DNA of 64,000 bases from Mycolicibacterium sp. CBMA 234 (GTDB lineage: Bacteria; Actinomycetota; Actinomycetes; Mycobacteriales; Mycobacteriaceae). Below the pieces are notes generated by a model. The model had not been told where the DNA came from, did not search any database, and was given only the letters and a program-made list of their open reading frames with translations. The position numbers and the translations under genes are program-made. Position 1 is the stretch's first letter, and each line of letters begins with the position of its first letter. Shown in pieces: positions 24,984 to 32,905 of this stretch. Location of the stretch: NCBI RefSeq assembly GCF_009729415.1, contig NZ_MPKW01000022.1, positions 62,001 through 126,000 on the forward strand. Reading direction: 5' to 3'.

Positions 24984-25823
24984 TCACACCCGGCGCGGCA
25001 CTCCAAAGACCTTGGCCAGCAGGAATCCCCGCACCCCGGCGGGGATATTGGTCATCAGCGCAGCCTGAATCTTCGGCCCCAGGCCCACGATGTAGCGCGC
25101 CCTGGGTCGTCGCGCAGTAAGCGCTTCCTCCACCACCGCAACGACTTTCGCCGGATTGACCGCCATCTTCTGCGACAGCGGAACCATCTTCTTCATCCCG
25201 GCGATGTGCCGGTCGTACAGCGCGCGGTGCGCGGGCGAGACGCCGGCCTCCAACTCGACGACCATGTCGTCGGCCTTGCGCCACATGTCGGTGTCGGTCT
25301 GCGCGGGCTCCACGACGACCACCGGAATACCCCAGGGCCGCAGCTCAATTCGCAGCGCCTCGGCACCCGCCTCCAGTGCGAACTTCGACGCCGCATCAGC
25401 ACCCAGCATCGGCGTCGACAGTTGGCCGTTGACGCTGGAGATGAACACCACCCGGCCACGGGACTCCCGCAGCTTCGGCAGGACCGCCGCGGTCACCGCA
25501 AACTGACCAACCACGTTGACATCCAACTGCTTCCGCCAGTCCTCGGCCGTCAAGGTCTCAACTGGGCCGGCCACCACGATGCCCGCGTTGTTCACCACGG
25601 CGTCCAGCCGGTCGGGCAGTGCGGTGGCCAGAGCCGCAACCTGGTCCGCATCGGTGACATCGAGGATCACCGCGGAGATCCGCTGCGGGGCCAGGGCGAC
25701 GACCGTCTCGGCATCGGCTTTGGTGCGCACGCCGGCGATGACGTCCCAGCCGGTCGCAGCCAGATGCTCGGTGATGGCCAGGCCGATGCCGCGGCCGGCA
25801 CCGGTAACGAGAACTGAAGGCAT
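24984..25823 (-). CDS. Short-chain dehydrogenase/reductase with altered active site
   Basis: 279 aa classical SDR fold. Cofactor motif TGAGRGIG is at residues 7-14, then NNAG (78-81) and the catalytic Ser in VFISSVNG (Ser130). The expected YxxxK reads D143-A-A-S-K147: the codon at 25395-25397 is GAT, so the catalytic Tyr is replaced by Asp while the Lys remains. This should abolish or strongly change the usual reductase activity. The remaining sequence is intact and uninterrupted, so decay by frameshift is not seen; a TAT-to-GAT change or a sequencing error is possible. It is on the same strand as, and downstream of, the P450 gene (25 bp gap). Confidence 0.9.
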   Translation of the reverse strand: MPSVLVTGAGRGIGLAITEHLAATGWDVIAGVRTKADAETVVALAPQRISAVILDVTDADQVAALATALPDRLDAVVNNAGIVVAGPVETLTAEDWRKQLDVNVVGQFAVTAAVLPKLRESRGRVVFISSVNGQLSTPMLGADAASKFALEAGAEALRIELRPWGIPVVVVEPAQTDTDMWRKADDMVVELEAGVSPAHRALYDRHIAGMKKMVPLSQKMAVNPAKVVAVVEEALTARRPRARYIVGLGPKIQAALMTNIPAGVRGFLLAKVFGVPRRV

Positions 25824-25848
25824 ATCGGGAGAGTACTGCGCGGTGCCG

Positions 25849-27078
25849 CTAGACGATCACCGGCAACGTCGCCAGGCCCCGCAGCGTCAGGTTGGGCTTG
25901 TACGCCACCTCGCCGGCCAACTGCGCACTCGGGAACCGGGCCGCCAGCGCCGACAACGCAACTGACGCCTCCAACCGGGCCAGCGGCGCACCCAGACAGA
26001 AGTGCGGCCCCTTGCCGAAGGCCAGGTGCTTGATCACCCCGCGGTCCGGGAGGAACTCGTCGGGTCGGTCATACACGCGCGGATCCCGTTGCGCGGCAGC
26101 CAGAAGCAACATCATGATGTCGCCCTTCGGGACGGCGACGTCACCGATCTGGATGTCCTCGACGGCTACCCGGCTGGTCAGTTGCACGGGTGGGTCGAAG
26201 CGCAGCGTCTCCTCGACGACCACCGATGCCCGCGACGGATCCGCCGCCAGCTCTGCCCAAAGGCTGGGGTGCCGCAGCATGGCCAAGGCCGCATTGGCGA
26301 TGAGGTTCACCGTCGTCTCGTGGCCCGCGATGAGAAGCAAGTTGCAGGTCGCGACGATCTCCTCGGACGTCAGCTGATCGCCGTCTTCCTCGGCCGCAAT
26401 CAGTGCCGAGATCAGGTCCTCGCCCGGTGAGCTACGGCGCTCTTCGATCAGGTCCCGCAGGTACTGGCGCAGCCAAAGCCCGGCCTCCATCAGCGCCGCG
26501 TTGTCCTCGGCGTTGTCTTCGTTCACTGCAACGAACGGATCCAACCCGTGCGCCAGCAGGGCCGACGCCCGGCTGAACTGCGGCTCGTCCACCATCGGCA
26601 CCCCGAGCAGTCGGCAGATCACGGCGACCGGCAGCGGATATGCCAGATCCGCCACCACGTCGATCTGGCCCGTGAGCCCGTCCAGCAACCCGTCGACCAT
26701 CGTCACGATGTCAGACTCGAGCGCCTTGATCACCTTAGGGGCGAACGCCTTCTGCGCCAGGCCGCGCAGCCTGGTGTGATCCGGCGGATCCAGGAACAGG
26801 AAGCCCGGTTCGCCGAACGGCCGGGCCTGTCGTTGACCGGCCGCGATCTGCTTCTGCGACACCGTCGACTTCAGCCGGTCATTGGCCGACGCCGGGTGCC
26901 TTAGCACCTCGTCACAGTCGGCGAAGCCCGGGAACACCACCAGATTGGCGTCGGGCATCACGAGCGGACCGGCCTCGAGGAACCGCGCATACAGCGGATA
27001 CGGGTCGGCCCGGTTGCCTGGATCCATCAGCCCCAGCAGCAGGGTCTGTGGGTCGATCACACCGGGCGCACTAGTCAT
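25849..27078 (-). CDS. Cytochrome P450
   Basis: 409 aa haem-thiolate monooxygenase. It has I-helix AGHETTVNL (oxygen activation), K-helix EETLRFDPP with the ExxR motif, and the haem loop FGKGPHFCLGAPLAR with the Cys ligand. No membrane anchor is present, as is usual for bacterial class I P450s that use ferredoxin partners; no ferredoxin gene is adjacent. Substrate unknown. The ATG at 27078 is chosen over a GTG five codons upstream. It is followed by the SDR gene with a 25 bp gap and preceded by tgt on the same strand. Confidence 0.96.
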   Translation of the reverse strand: MTSAPGVIDPQTLLLGLMDPGNRADPYPLYARFLEAGPLVMPDANLVVFPGFADCDEVLRHPASANDRLKSTVSQKQIAAGQRQARPFGEPGFLFLDPPDHTRLRGLAQKAFAPKVIKALESDIVTMVDGLLDGLTGQIDVVADLAYPLPVAVICRLLGVPMVDEPQFSRASALLAHGLDPFVAVNEDNAEDNAALMEAGLWLRQYLRDLIEERRSSPGEDLISALIAAEEDGDQLTSEEIVATCNLLLIAGHETTVNLIANAALAMLRHPSLWAELAADPSRASVVVEETLRFDPPVQLTSRVAVEDIQIGDVAVPKGDIMMLLLAAAQRDPRVYDRPDEFLPDRGVIKHLAFGKGPHFCLGAPLARLEASVALSALAARFPSAQLAGEVAYKPNLTLRGLATLPVIV

Positions 27079-27119
27079 CCCGCCATTCTGCACGCACGGG
27101 CATCACTGCAGGTGGCTCC

Positions 27120-28346
27120 CTATGAGGACCCGTAATAGCGCCCGATCACGTGCTCGCGCAGCTCGTCGAACTCGCCGGCAACGATGGCCGCCCGAATCTG
27201 GTCGACGAGCCTGATGATGAACCGTTCGTTGTGGATGGTGCCCAGGGTGGACGCCAAGATCTCCTTGGCCTTGAACAGGTGGTGCATGTAGGCCCGCGTG
27301 TAGTTGGCGCAGGTGTAGCAATCGCATTCGGCGTCGATGGGAGTGAAGTCCCGCTTGAACCGGGCATTGGTGACGTTGAAGCGGCCGGTCGCCGAGTACA
27401 TCGCGGCGTTGCGCGCCACCCGCGACGGGGACACACAGTCGAAGGTGTCCGCGCCCGCCTCGATGGCGGCGAACAGGTCGTCGGGCTCGCTGATGCCGAG
27501 CAGGTGACGGGGTTTGTCGTCGGGCAGTTCCTCGGTAACCCACCCGACGATGGTCGCCAGGTTCTGTTTCTCCAGTGCCCCGCCGATGCCGTAGCCGTCG
27601 AAGCCATGGCCGTCTTCGTCGACAATCCCGACGAGCCCCTTTGTGGCCTGCCTCCGCAGGTCCTCGTACTGGGCTCCCTGCACCACCCCGAACAGCGCCT
27701 GAGCCGGCTTGCCCGCCCGTTCGATGGTCAGCCGGCGATGTTCGGCCAGGCAGCGGACGGCCCACCGGTGGGTGCGTTCGACCGAAGTTTCTTGATAGGC
27801 GCGGGTGTTCACCAACGTGGTCAACTCGTCGAAGGCGAAGATGATGTCCGCCCCCAGTTGGTGCTGAATACCGATCGACACCTCGGGGGTGAACCGATGC
27901 TTGTCACCGTTCAAATGCGAACGGAACGTCACACCGTCCTCGTCGACATGAGCCAGTCGCTCCTTGCCTTCGGCGATGATGTCGTCGGCCTGCAGTCGGG
28001 CCGTGTCCATCGCCAGCACCTTCTTGAAGCCCACTCCGAGCGACATCACCTGGAAGCCGCCGCTGTCTGTGAAGGTCGGCCCCGGCCAGTTCATGAAGGT
28101 GCCGAGGCCGCCCGCCTCGTCCACCACGTCCGGGCCGGGCTGCAGATACAGGTGGTAGGCGTTGGCCAGAAGCGCCTGGGCGCCAAGGGATTTCATGGTC
28201 TCGGGAAGGACGCCCTTGACCGTGGCTGCGGTGCCCACGGCAATGAACGCCGGGGTCTGGATATCACCGTGCGGGGTGTGGATCACCCCGGCCCGACCAC
28301 GTCGGCCCGGCAACTGAGCGGTGACTTCGAAGTACTGCTGACTCAC
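27120..28346 (-). CDS. tgt: tRNA-guanine transglycosylase
   Basis: 408 aa enzyme that exchanges guanine-34 of GUN-anticodon tRNAs for a 7-deazaguanine base. The catalytic Asp94 lies in TFTDSGGFQ and the nucleophile Asp303 in TFDCVSPSRVARN. Base-binding Asp173 is in FAFDELT and Gln223 in FGVVQG; zinc ligands are CDCYTC plus a downstream His (TLGTIHN). At the two places that tune base choice in Z. mobilis Tgt (Cys158 and Val233), Leu175 and a Glu-rich GGALEKQ are seen instead, so the base used here may not be preQ1. The GTG at 28346 is the family-like start (VSQQYFEVTAQL); a TTG at 28358 is possible. No Shine-Dalgarno sequence is obvious. The 180 bp upstream (28347-28526) hold divergent promoters with lpqH. 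Confidence 0.93.
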   Translation of the reverse strand: MSQQYFEVTAQLPGRRGRAGVIHTPHGDIQTPAFIAVGTAATVKGVLPETMKSLGAQALLANAYHLYLQPGPDVVDEAGGLGTFMNWPGPTFTDSGGFQVMSLGVGFKKVLAMDTARLQADDIIAEGKERLAHVDEDGVTFRSHLNGDKHRFTPEVSIGIQHQLGADIIFAFDELTTLVNTRAYQETSVERTHRWAVRCLAEHRRLTIERAGKPAQALFGVVQGAQYEDLRRQATKGLVGIVDEDGHGFDGYGIGGALEKQNLATIVGWVTEELPDDKPRHLLGISEPDDLFAAIEAGADTFDCVSPSRVARNAAMYSATGRFNVTNARFKRDFTPIDAECDCYTCANYTRAYMHHLFKAKEILASTLGTIHNERFIIRLVDQIRAAIVAGEFDELREHVIGRYYGSS

Positions 28347-28526
28347 CGGAGTATTCAACCAATTCGCGCCCCGATGCCCGAATCCCGGCTGACAACACGG
28401 AAACAAACGGGTCAGGGCCGGTATAGGGATTTTCCGTGAATACCGAGAACTGCAGGTCAGCGGACTCCATAATGCACTGGATGACCCGCCGATCGGGACG
28501 GTTCTCATGACGAAGGAGCACAAGCT

Positions 28527-29030
28527 ATGAAGCGTGGTTTGGTTGTCGCCGCCGCTGGGGCTGCGATTCTTGCCGCCGGCCTGACCGGCTGTTCCAAGGA
28601 TAAGCCGGCCTCTTCCGGTTCTTCGGCCACGGCCTCGGCCTCAGCCTCGGCCTCAGTTCCGGGCGGCGGCAATATGAGTTCCGGCACCGGCACCGCCAAG
28701 GTCACCATCGACGGCAAGGCCCAGGACGTGTCGGGTCAGATCGGCTGCACCACTGCTGCCGGCAACGTCGTGATCGCCATCGGCAACGCCGCAGGCGGTG
28801 GCCTTGGCGCCACCCTGACCGACGCCGATCCGCCGGAGGTCAAGGCCGTGGCGCTGGGCAACGTCGGCGGGCAGGCCCTCGCCTACGCCGCGGGCATGCC
28901 GGGCAACGAAGCCAAGGCCACCAAGGACGGCAAGACCTACAAGATCAGCGGCACCGCGACTCAGATTGACATGTCCAACCCCACGGAGCCCGCCAAGAAG
29001 CAGTTCGACATGGAGGTGACCTGCCCCTGA
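28527..29030 (+). CDS. lpqH: LpqH-type 19-kDa lipoprotein antigen
   Basis: 167 aa. It starts MKRGLVVAAAGAAILAAGLT with lipobox LTGC (lipidated Cys at about 22), then a Ser/Ala-rich linker of about 25 residues. The mature domain (KVTIDGKAQDVSGQIGCTTAA, VIAIGNAAGG, PPEVKAVALGNVGGQALAY, YKISGTATQIDMSNP) follows the mycobacterial 19-kDa antigen residue by residue at many positions. It is a cell-envelope lipoprotein and TLR2 agonist in pathogens; its physiological role is unsettled. GAAGGAG precedes the ATG. In M. tuberculosis lpqH sits next to the alkyl sulfatase gene Rv3762c; here it is next to tgt, so it is a relocated or paralogous copy. Confidence 0.9.
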   Translation: MKRGLVVAAAGAAILAAGLTGCSKDKPASSGSSATASASASASVPGGGNMSSGTGTAKVTIDGKAQDVSGQIGCTTAAGNVVIAIGNAAGGGLGATLTDADPPEVKAVALGNVGGQALAYAAGMPGNEAKATKDGKTYKISGTATQIDMSNPTEPAKKQFDMEVTCP

Positions 29031-29056
29031 CCGCCCTTAGCGGCTAGGACATAGAG

Positions 29057-29126
29057 ACGGGCGGTGTTCCGCACCGGCGCGACGCACAGCGGAGCGCGGG
29101 TCGCCGGAACGCCGCCCGTTCTTTTT
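29057..29126 (+). terminator. Strong intrinsic terminator after lpqH
   Basis: A 15-bp stem, ACGGGCGGTGTTCCG against CGGAACGCCGCCCGT with one G-U pair, encloses a structured GC-rich loop. It is followed at once by TTCTTTTT, a classical T-run that is unusual in mycobacteria. Confidence 0.88.
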
Positions 29127-29217
29127 GCGAGCTGAACTTGCAAATCCCCATGTAAATCCCGGTACCGGGAGTAGCGTCCCGATTGGTCCTGTCACGTGCC
29201 TAATCGGGGGTGCATCG

Positions 29218-30666
29218 ATGTCAGTCCACGTGTTGCCGCGCTCGACCATCCGCGGCGTCCCGCGAGTATTCCTGCTGCTGGCCATGTGCTGCGCGCTGCT
29301 CGTGGGCCCCGCCACGAGCGTCACTGTCGGGTTCGTCGTCGGCCTGACGAACACGGTGATCGGGATCGGTGGACGTGGTGACCCCACGTCGGCCAACATC
29401 CCGGCCAAGCTCAACGGCACCGTCGTCCCGCCCGGGTACGTCTACGACCCCATCAATTACCCGGCGTCGATCCAACTATCGGCCAGTACCGCCATCTCGG
29501 GCCCGCTGGTCTACAACGCCGTCACCTCACGCCCCGGCCAGCAGTTGATCGTCGCCGGCTATTCCGAGGGCACGCTCGGCGCCGAAGCCGCGAAGCGGCA
29601 GTTGCTGGCCAATGGCACCGGCCCTGCTCCGTCACAACTCTCGTTCCTGATGATCGCCTCGCCGTTCGCAGGCAACGGCGGCATCTTCGAGCGGTTCCCC
29701 GGCATGAGCGTGCCGTTCATCGTGAACAACATGGGTCCGGCGACACCGTCGGCCTACAACAGCACGTACATCACCAACGAGTACGACCCGTACGCCGATT
29801 TCCCCGCGTACTTCAATCCACTTTCATTGGCCAACAGTCTGCTTGGCGTCATGTATGCGCACCCGGACGTGTACTACGACTCCTACATCCCCGGCACCAC
29901 GCCGGCCATCGTCACCTCGGTGACCAACAGCGCCGGCGGCCAGGACACCTACGTGTTCATCAAGAATCCCGACCTGCCGCTGTTGACTCCGCTACGCATG
30001 GGTGCCGCCGCCATCGGGCTGACGCCGCTGGCAAAACCACTCCTGGACGCGGTCGAACCGCTGTTGCGGGTAATGGTCGACATGGGATACACCGACCGCC
30101 AAAACCTGAATCCTGCTGGGAATACGCCGTTCTCGTTGTTCACGCCGCTGCCGAAGATCATCGAGGCACTCACCGCGATACCCGGCGCGCTGCAGCAAGG
30201 CGCCACCAATTTCATCACCGATGTGCAGTCCGAACTGCACCTGCCGGCGCTTCCGGCCCCGTTCGCCGCCACCCCGGCGCCAACGTCGGCCAAGACGCCC
30301 CCGGCGTTGACGCCGCTGGCCGCAGTCCAGGAGAAAAAGCCGGCAACCGTTGCCCCCGAACCCAATTCGGCTCCGCAGCAGACGAAGACGCCGGATATCA
30401 CGCCGCCTACAGCTGACAACGCATCGAAATCGACTACGCCACAGCCGGATTCGACTACCCCGCCAGTGAAGTCGACGAAGCCCAAGACCGACCCAGACAC
30501 GCCACCGGGGAAGCAGACCAAGCCCAAGAAGAAGTCCACACCCGACGCCGGCACACCGAAGGTTGGGTCCTCGCCCGACGGCGATGCGAACAACGACTCG
30601 AACGCCGACCCCAAGACTGGTCCGAAGAACGCCTCGAAGGGTGCCCCCAGCCACGCCGCCGCGTGA
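29218..30666 (+). CDS. Exported PE-PPE-domain serine hydrolase with low-complexity tail
   Basis: 482 aa. The N-terminal hydrophobic segment (~14-45) acts as signal or anchor. Residues ~45-270 are a PE-PPE domain (an alpha/beta-hydrolase esterase fold): LTNTVIGIGGRGDPTSANIP, the nucleophile motif GYSEG with Ser116, and TYITNEYDPYADFPAY with the acid region. The PE or PPE targeting domain itself is absent. Residues ~380-482 are Pro/Lys/Asp/Thr-rich and repetitive, probably disordered. It starts at the ATG 29218 after GGGGG. The expected role is a cell-wall-exposed acyl esterase or acyltransferase (as in Chp-type proteins); substrate unknown. Confidence 0.88.
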   Translation: MSVHVLPRSTIRGVPRVFLLLAMCCALLVGPATSVTVGFVVGLTNTVIGIGGRGDPTSANIPAKLNGTVVPPGYVYDPINYPASIQLSASTAISGPLVYNAVTSRPGQQLIVAGYSEGTLGAEAAKRQLLANGTGPAPSQLSFLMIASPFAGNGGIFERFPGMSVPFIVNNMGPATPSAYNSTYITNEYDPYADFPAYFNPLSLANSLLGVMYAHPDVYYDSYIPGTTPAIVTSVTNSAGGQDTYVFIKNPDLPLLTPLRMGAAAIGLTPLAKPLLDAVEPLLRVMVDMGYTDRQNLNPAGNTPFSLFTPLPKIIEALTAIPGALQQGATNFITDVQSELHLPALPAPFAATPAPTSAKTPPALTPLAAVQEKKPATVAPEPNSAPQQTKTPDITPPTADNASKSTTPQPDSTTPPVKSTKPKTDPDTPPGKQTKPKKKSTPDAGTPKVGSSPDGDANNDSNADPKTGPKNASKGAPSHAAA

Positions 30667-30671
30667 CGATG

Positions 30672-30718
30672 GTGCGCACAGATCGCGTTACCCCTCGAAA
30701 ACCGCGATCTGTTCGCAC
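30672..30718 (+). terminator. Hairpin after the PE-PPE hydrolase gene
   Basis: GTGCGCACAGATCGCG pairs with CGCGATCTGTTCGCAC, 15 of 16 positions, around a 15-base loop just after the stop codon. There is no T-run, so it is an I-shaped terminator. Confidence 0.65.
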
Positions 30719-30881
30719 CCGCAGCATTGCCTCATCAAGCACTCAGCAGCTGCCCAGACAACACTTTACATACCATTGGTCTTGAATTACGCTTCCCTCA
30801 ACACCTGCAGCAAATTCGCAGGTAGATCACGTCAGGAAAGGCATCGGACGTGAGTGCACTGGCAGCCTGGGAGTACCGGCC

Positions 30882-31982
30882 GTGGTCACGGTCGAGGACT
30901 TTTCACGCGTAGTTTCATCGATCTACGATTCCGCGGTTCAACCCGAGCAATGGACCGCGACGATGTCCGAGGTCCACACCCTGTTCGGCGCTACGGGCGC
31001 GGGCCTGGTCCTCGCGGACAGCGTGAGCCGGGCGCCGCAGAGCGTCACCATTCCCACAGAAGCCCTGAACGAATACCGGGACTACTACCGCCATGTTGAT
31101 TACATCCTTGAAGCGGTCGAGGCCGGCCCCGTCGGTCTCGTGCGCGGCTGCCAAGAACTCTCCGCGCTCCAGCCGAAAGCCGAGTTCCACATGGACTGGA
31201 TGTGCCGGCATCACCTGGACGACGGACTGTTCGTCCGGCTGACTGACGGCCCCGAGCCCGCCACGTGGGTTGTGGCCACCGAGAAGCGCTCCGAACTGTT
31301 CGACACCACCGAACGCGTCCACCTTGCCGACGCGCTGGTTCCGCATTTCCAGCGCGCGCTGCGCATCCAGCACGACCTCAGTGAAGCCACCCATCAAATC
31401 CGCAACATCTCGTCGGCGATGGACAACGTGACCCGCATCGGCATGGCCGTGGTCGACTGCAGCTTGTCGGTGCGCTACCTGAACACCGCAGCCGAGAACA
31501 TCGTTCGCGGCCACGATGGCCTGTCCATCCGTGACGGCACCTTCGTGTTCGCATATCCGGCGGCCGACGCGGCGCTGCGCAGCGGTATCAATGCCGCGCT
31601 CGGACAGGCCAAGTCGGTGGTGCGGGGCGCCACCTCCATGCTGTGTCCGCGGCCATCGGGCCTGCGGCCCTACGTCATTCACGTCCTGCCGTTCCAGCAT
31701 GTGACGGCTCCGCTCGCTGAAGCGCGGGCCTTGGTACTCATCTTGGACCCCGACCGACACCCGCAGCCGGACGGCGACCTACTGCGTCAGCTGTACGGCC
31801 TGACGACGGCCGAAGCGGCGGTGGCCATCAGGCTGATGCAGGGCGACGGGATCAAGCCGATTGCCGACAGCATGTACCTGTCCGCCGGCACCGTCAGAAC
31901 CCACGTTCAGCACATCTTCGACAAGACGGGCACCCACCGACAGGCCGAGCTAGTACGGACGCTGCTCGCCATATCTCTGTAG
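30882..31982 (+). CDS. LuxR-type HTH transcriptional regulator
   Basis: 366 aa. The C-terminal ~65 residues are a LuxR/NarL helix-turn-helix (LTTAEAAVAIRLMQGDGIKP, MYLSAGTVRTHVQHIFDKTG). The N-terminal ~165 residues and a middle PAS-like segment (~170-280, GMAVVDCSLSVRYLNTAAEN) are probably sensory, but there is no receiver domain or autoinducer domain that I recognise. The GTG at 30882 has GGGAG 8 bases upstream. It lies 80 bp upstream of the alpha/beta-hydrolase gene on the same strand, so it is the likely regulator of the hydrolase-flavoprotein group. The preceding 160 bases are AT-rich promoter DNA. Confidence 0.85.
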   Translation: MVTVEDFSRVVSSIYDSAVQPEQWTATMSEVHTLFGATGAGLVLADSVSRAPQSVTIPTEALNEYRDYYRHVDYILEAVEAGPVGLVRGCQELSALQPKAEFHMDWMCRHHLDDGLFVRLTDGPEPATWVVATEKRSELFDTTERVHLADALVPHFQRALRIQHDLSEATHQIRNISSAMDNVTRIGMAVVDCSLSVRYLNTAAENIVRGHDGLSIRDGTFVFAYPAADAALRSGINAALGQAKSVVRGATSMLCPRPSGLRPYVIHVLPFQHVTAPLAEARALVLILDPDRHPQPDGDLLRQLYGLTTAEAAVAIRLMQGDGIKPIADSMYLSAGTVRTHVQHIFDKTGTHRQAELVRTLLAISL

Positions 31983-32062
31983 TGCGCCAACCAAATACGC
32001 CAATTGGCTGATGTACCGCCGCACCCGATGCCGGATCCTCATTGCAAGAGCAAGGAGGACCC

Positions 32063-32905
32063 ATGTCCATGTTCACGACTGCAACCGAACCCGATCTGCC
32101 GGTTGGTCACGAGGCGCCCGCACAGGAGCTCATCGACGTCGGTGAAACGACCCCAGCGCACCCCAACCCGCTGCTCTTCGTGCACGGAGAAGCCCACGCG
32201 GCGTGGTGCTGGAGCGAGAATTTCCTCGACTACTTCGCGGGCCGGGGGTATCGCGCCGCTGCCGTCAGCCTGAGCGGTCACGGCGCCAGCGGCACCTACA
32301 AGCCGTTCCAGAACTACGCGATCAAGGACTACATCGACGACGTGGCCGCCGCGGCGAACAGCCTACCGAGCGCACCGGTGCTGATCGGACACTCCGCCGG
32401 CGGGTTCGTCGTCGAAAAGTACCTCGATACCCACCGCGCCCCAGCGGTGGTCCTCATGGCGTCGGTGCCGCCGCGACATGCGTCGGGAACGTACCTGCGG
32501 ATGATCCGTCGGCACCCTTGGGCCCTCACGCTGGGCGCACTCGCCGGAGCACGCGACGGGGTGATCCACGATCCGAAATGGGCCCGCCAGACCTACTTCA
32601 CGTCCCACACACCGGCTGTGGACGTCGACCGGTGGGCTGCTCAGTTCGGTTCGGAAAGCGTTCGTGCAGAACTGGATTGGCTGATGGCCAGCCGCCCGTA
32701 TCTCGACCGAGTCGATGACCCGGTGCTGGTGCTCGGGGCCGACGAAGACGCCTGCTGCACGGCGCACACCGTCCGCGCCACTGCCGCCGCCTACCGCACC
32801 AAAGCCGAGTTCTTCCCGAGCATGGGCCACGACATGATGCTCGAACCCGGGTGGGAAAAAGTGGCCGAACGCATCGACACCTGGCTGACGGGTCTGGACC
32901 AGTGA
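32063..32905 (+). CDS. Alpha/beta-hydrolase
   Basis: 280 aa. Oxyanion strand NPLLFVHGEAHAAWCW is followed by the nucleophile elbow GHSAGG, an acid in PVLVLGADEDACC and the catalytic His in SMGHDMMLEPGW, so the triad is complete. No signal peptide, so it should be cytosolic. The ATG at 32063 has a strong AAGGAGG. The last bases overlap the flavoprotein start (GTGA), so the two are translationally coupled. A hydrolase coupled to a flavin monooxygenase often opens an ester or lactone made by Baeyer-Villiger oxidation; here that is inference. Confidence 0.9.
   Translation: MSMFTTATEPDLPVGHEAPAQELIDVGETTPAHPNPLLFVHGEAHAAWCWSENFLDYFAGRGYRAAAVSLSGHGASGTYKPFQNYAIKDYIDDVAAAANSLPSAPVLIGHSAGGFVVEKYLDTHRAPAVVLMASVPPRHASGTYLRMIRRHPWALTLGALAGARDGVIHDPKWARQTYFTSHTPAVDVDRWAAQFGSESVRAELDWLMASRPYLDRVDDPVLVLGADEDACCTAHTVRATAAAYRTKAEFFPSMGHDMMLEPGWEKVAERIDTWLTGLDQ

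Noticed and set aside
28527..29030. The native lpqH locus
   Set aside because: In M. tuberculosis lpqH neighbours the alkyl sulfatase gene, which here is 33 kb away; this copy is reported as relocated or paralogous instead.
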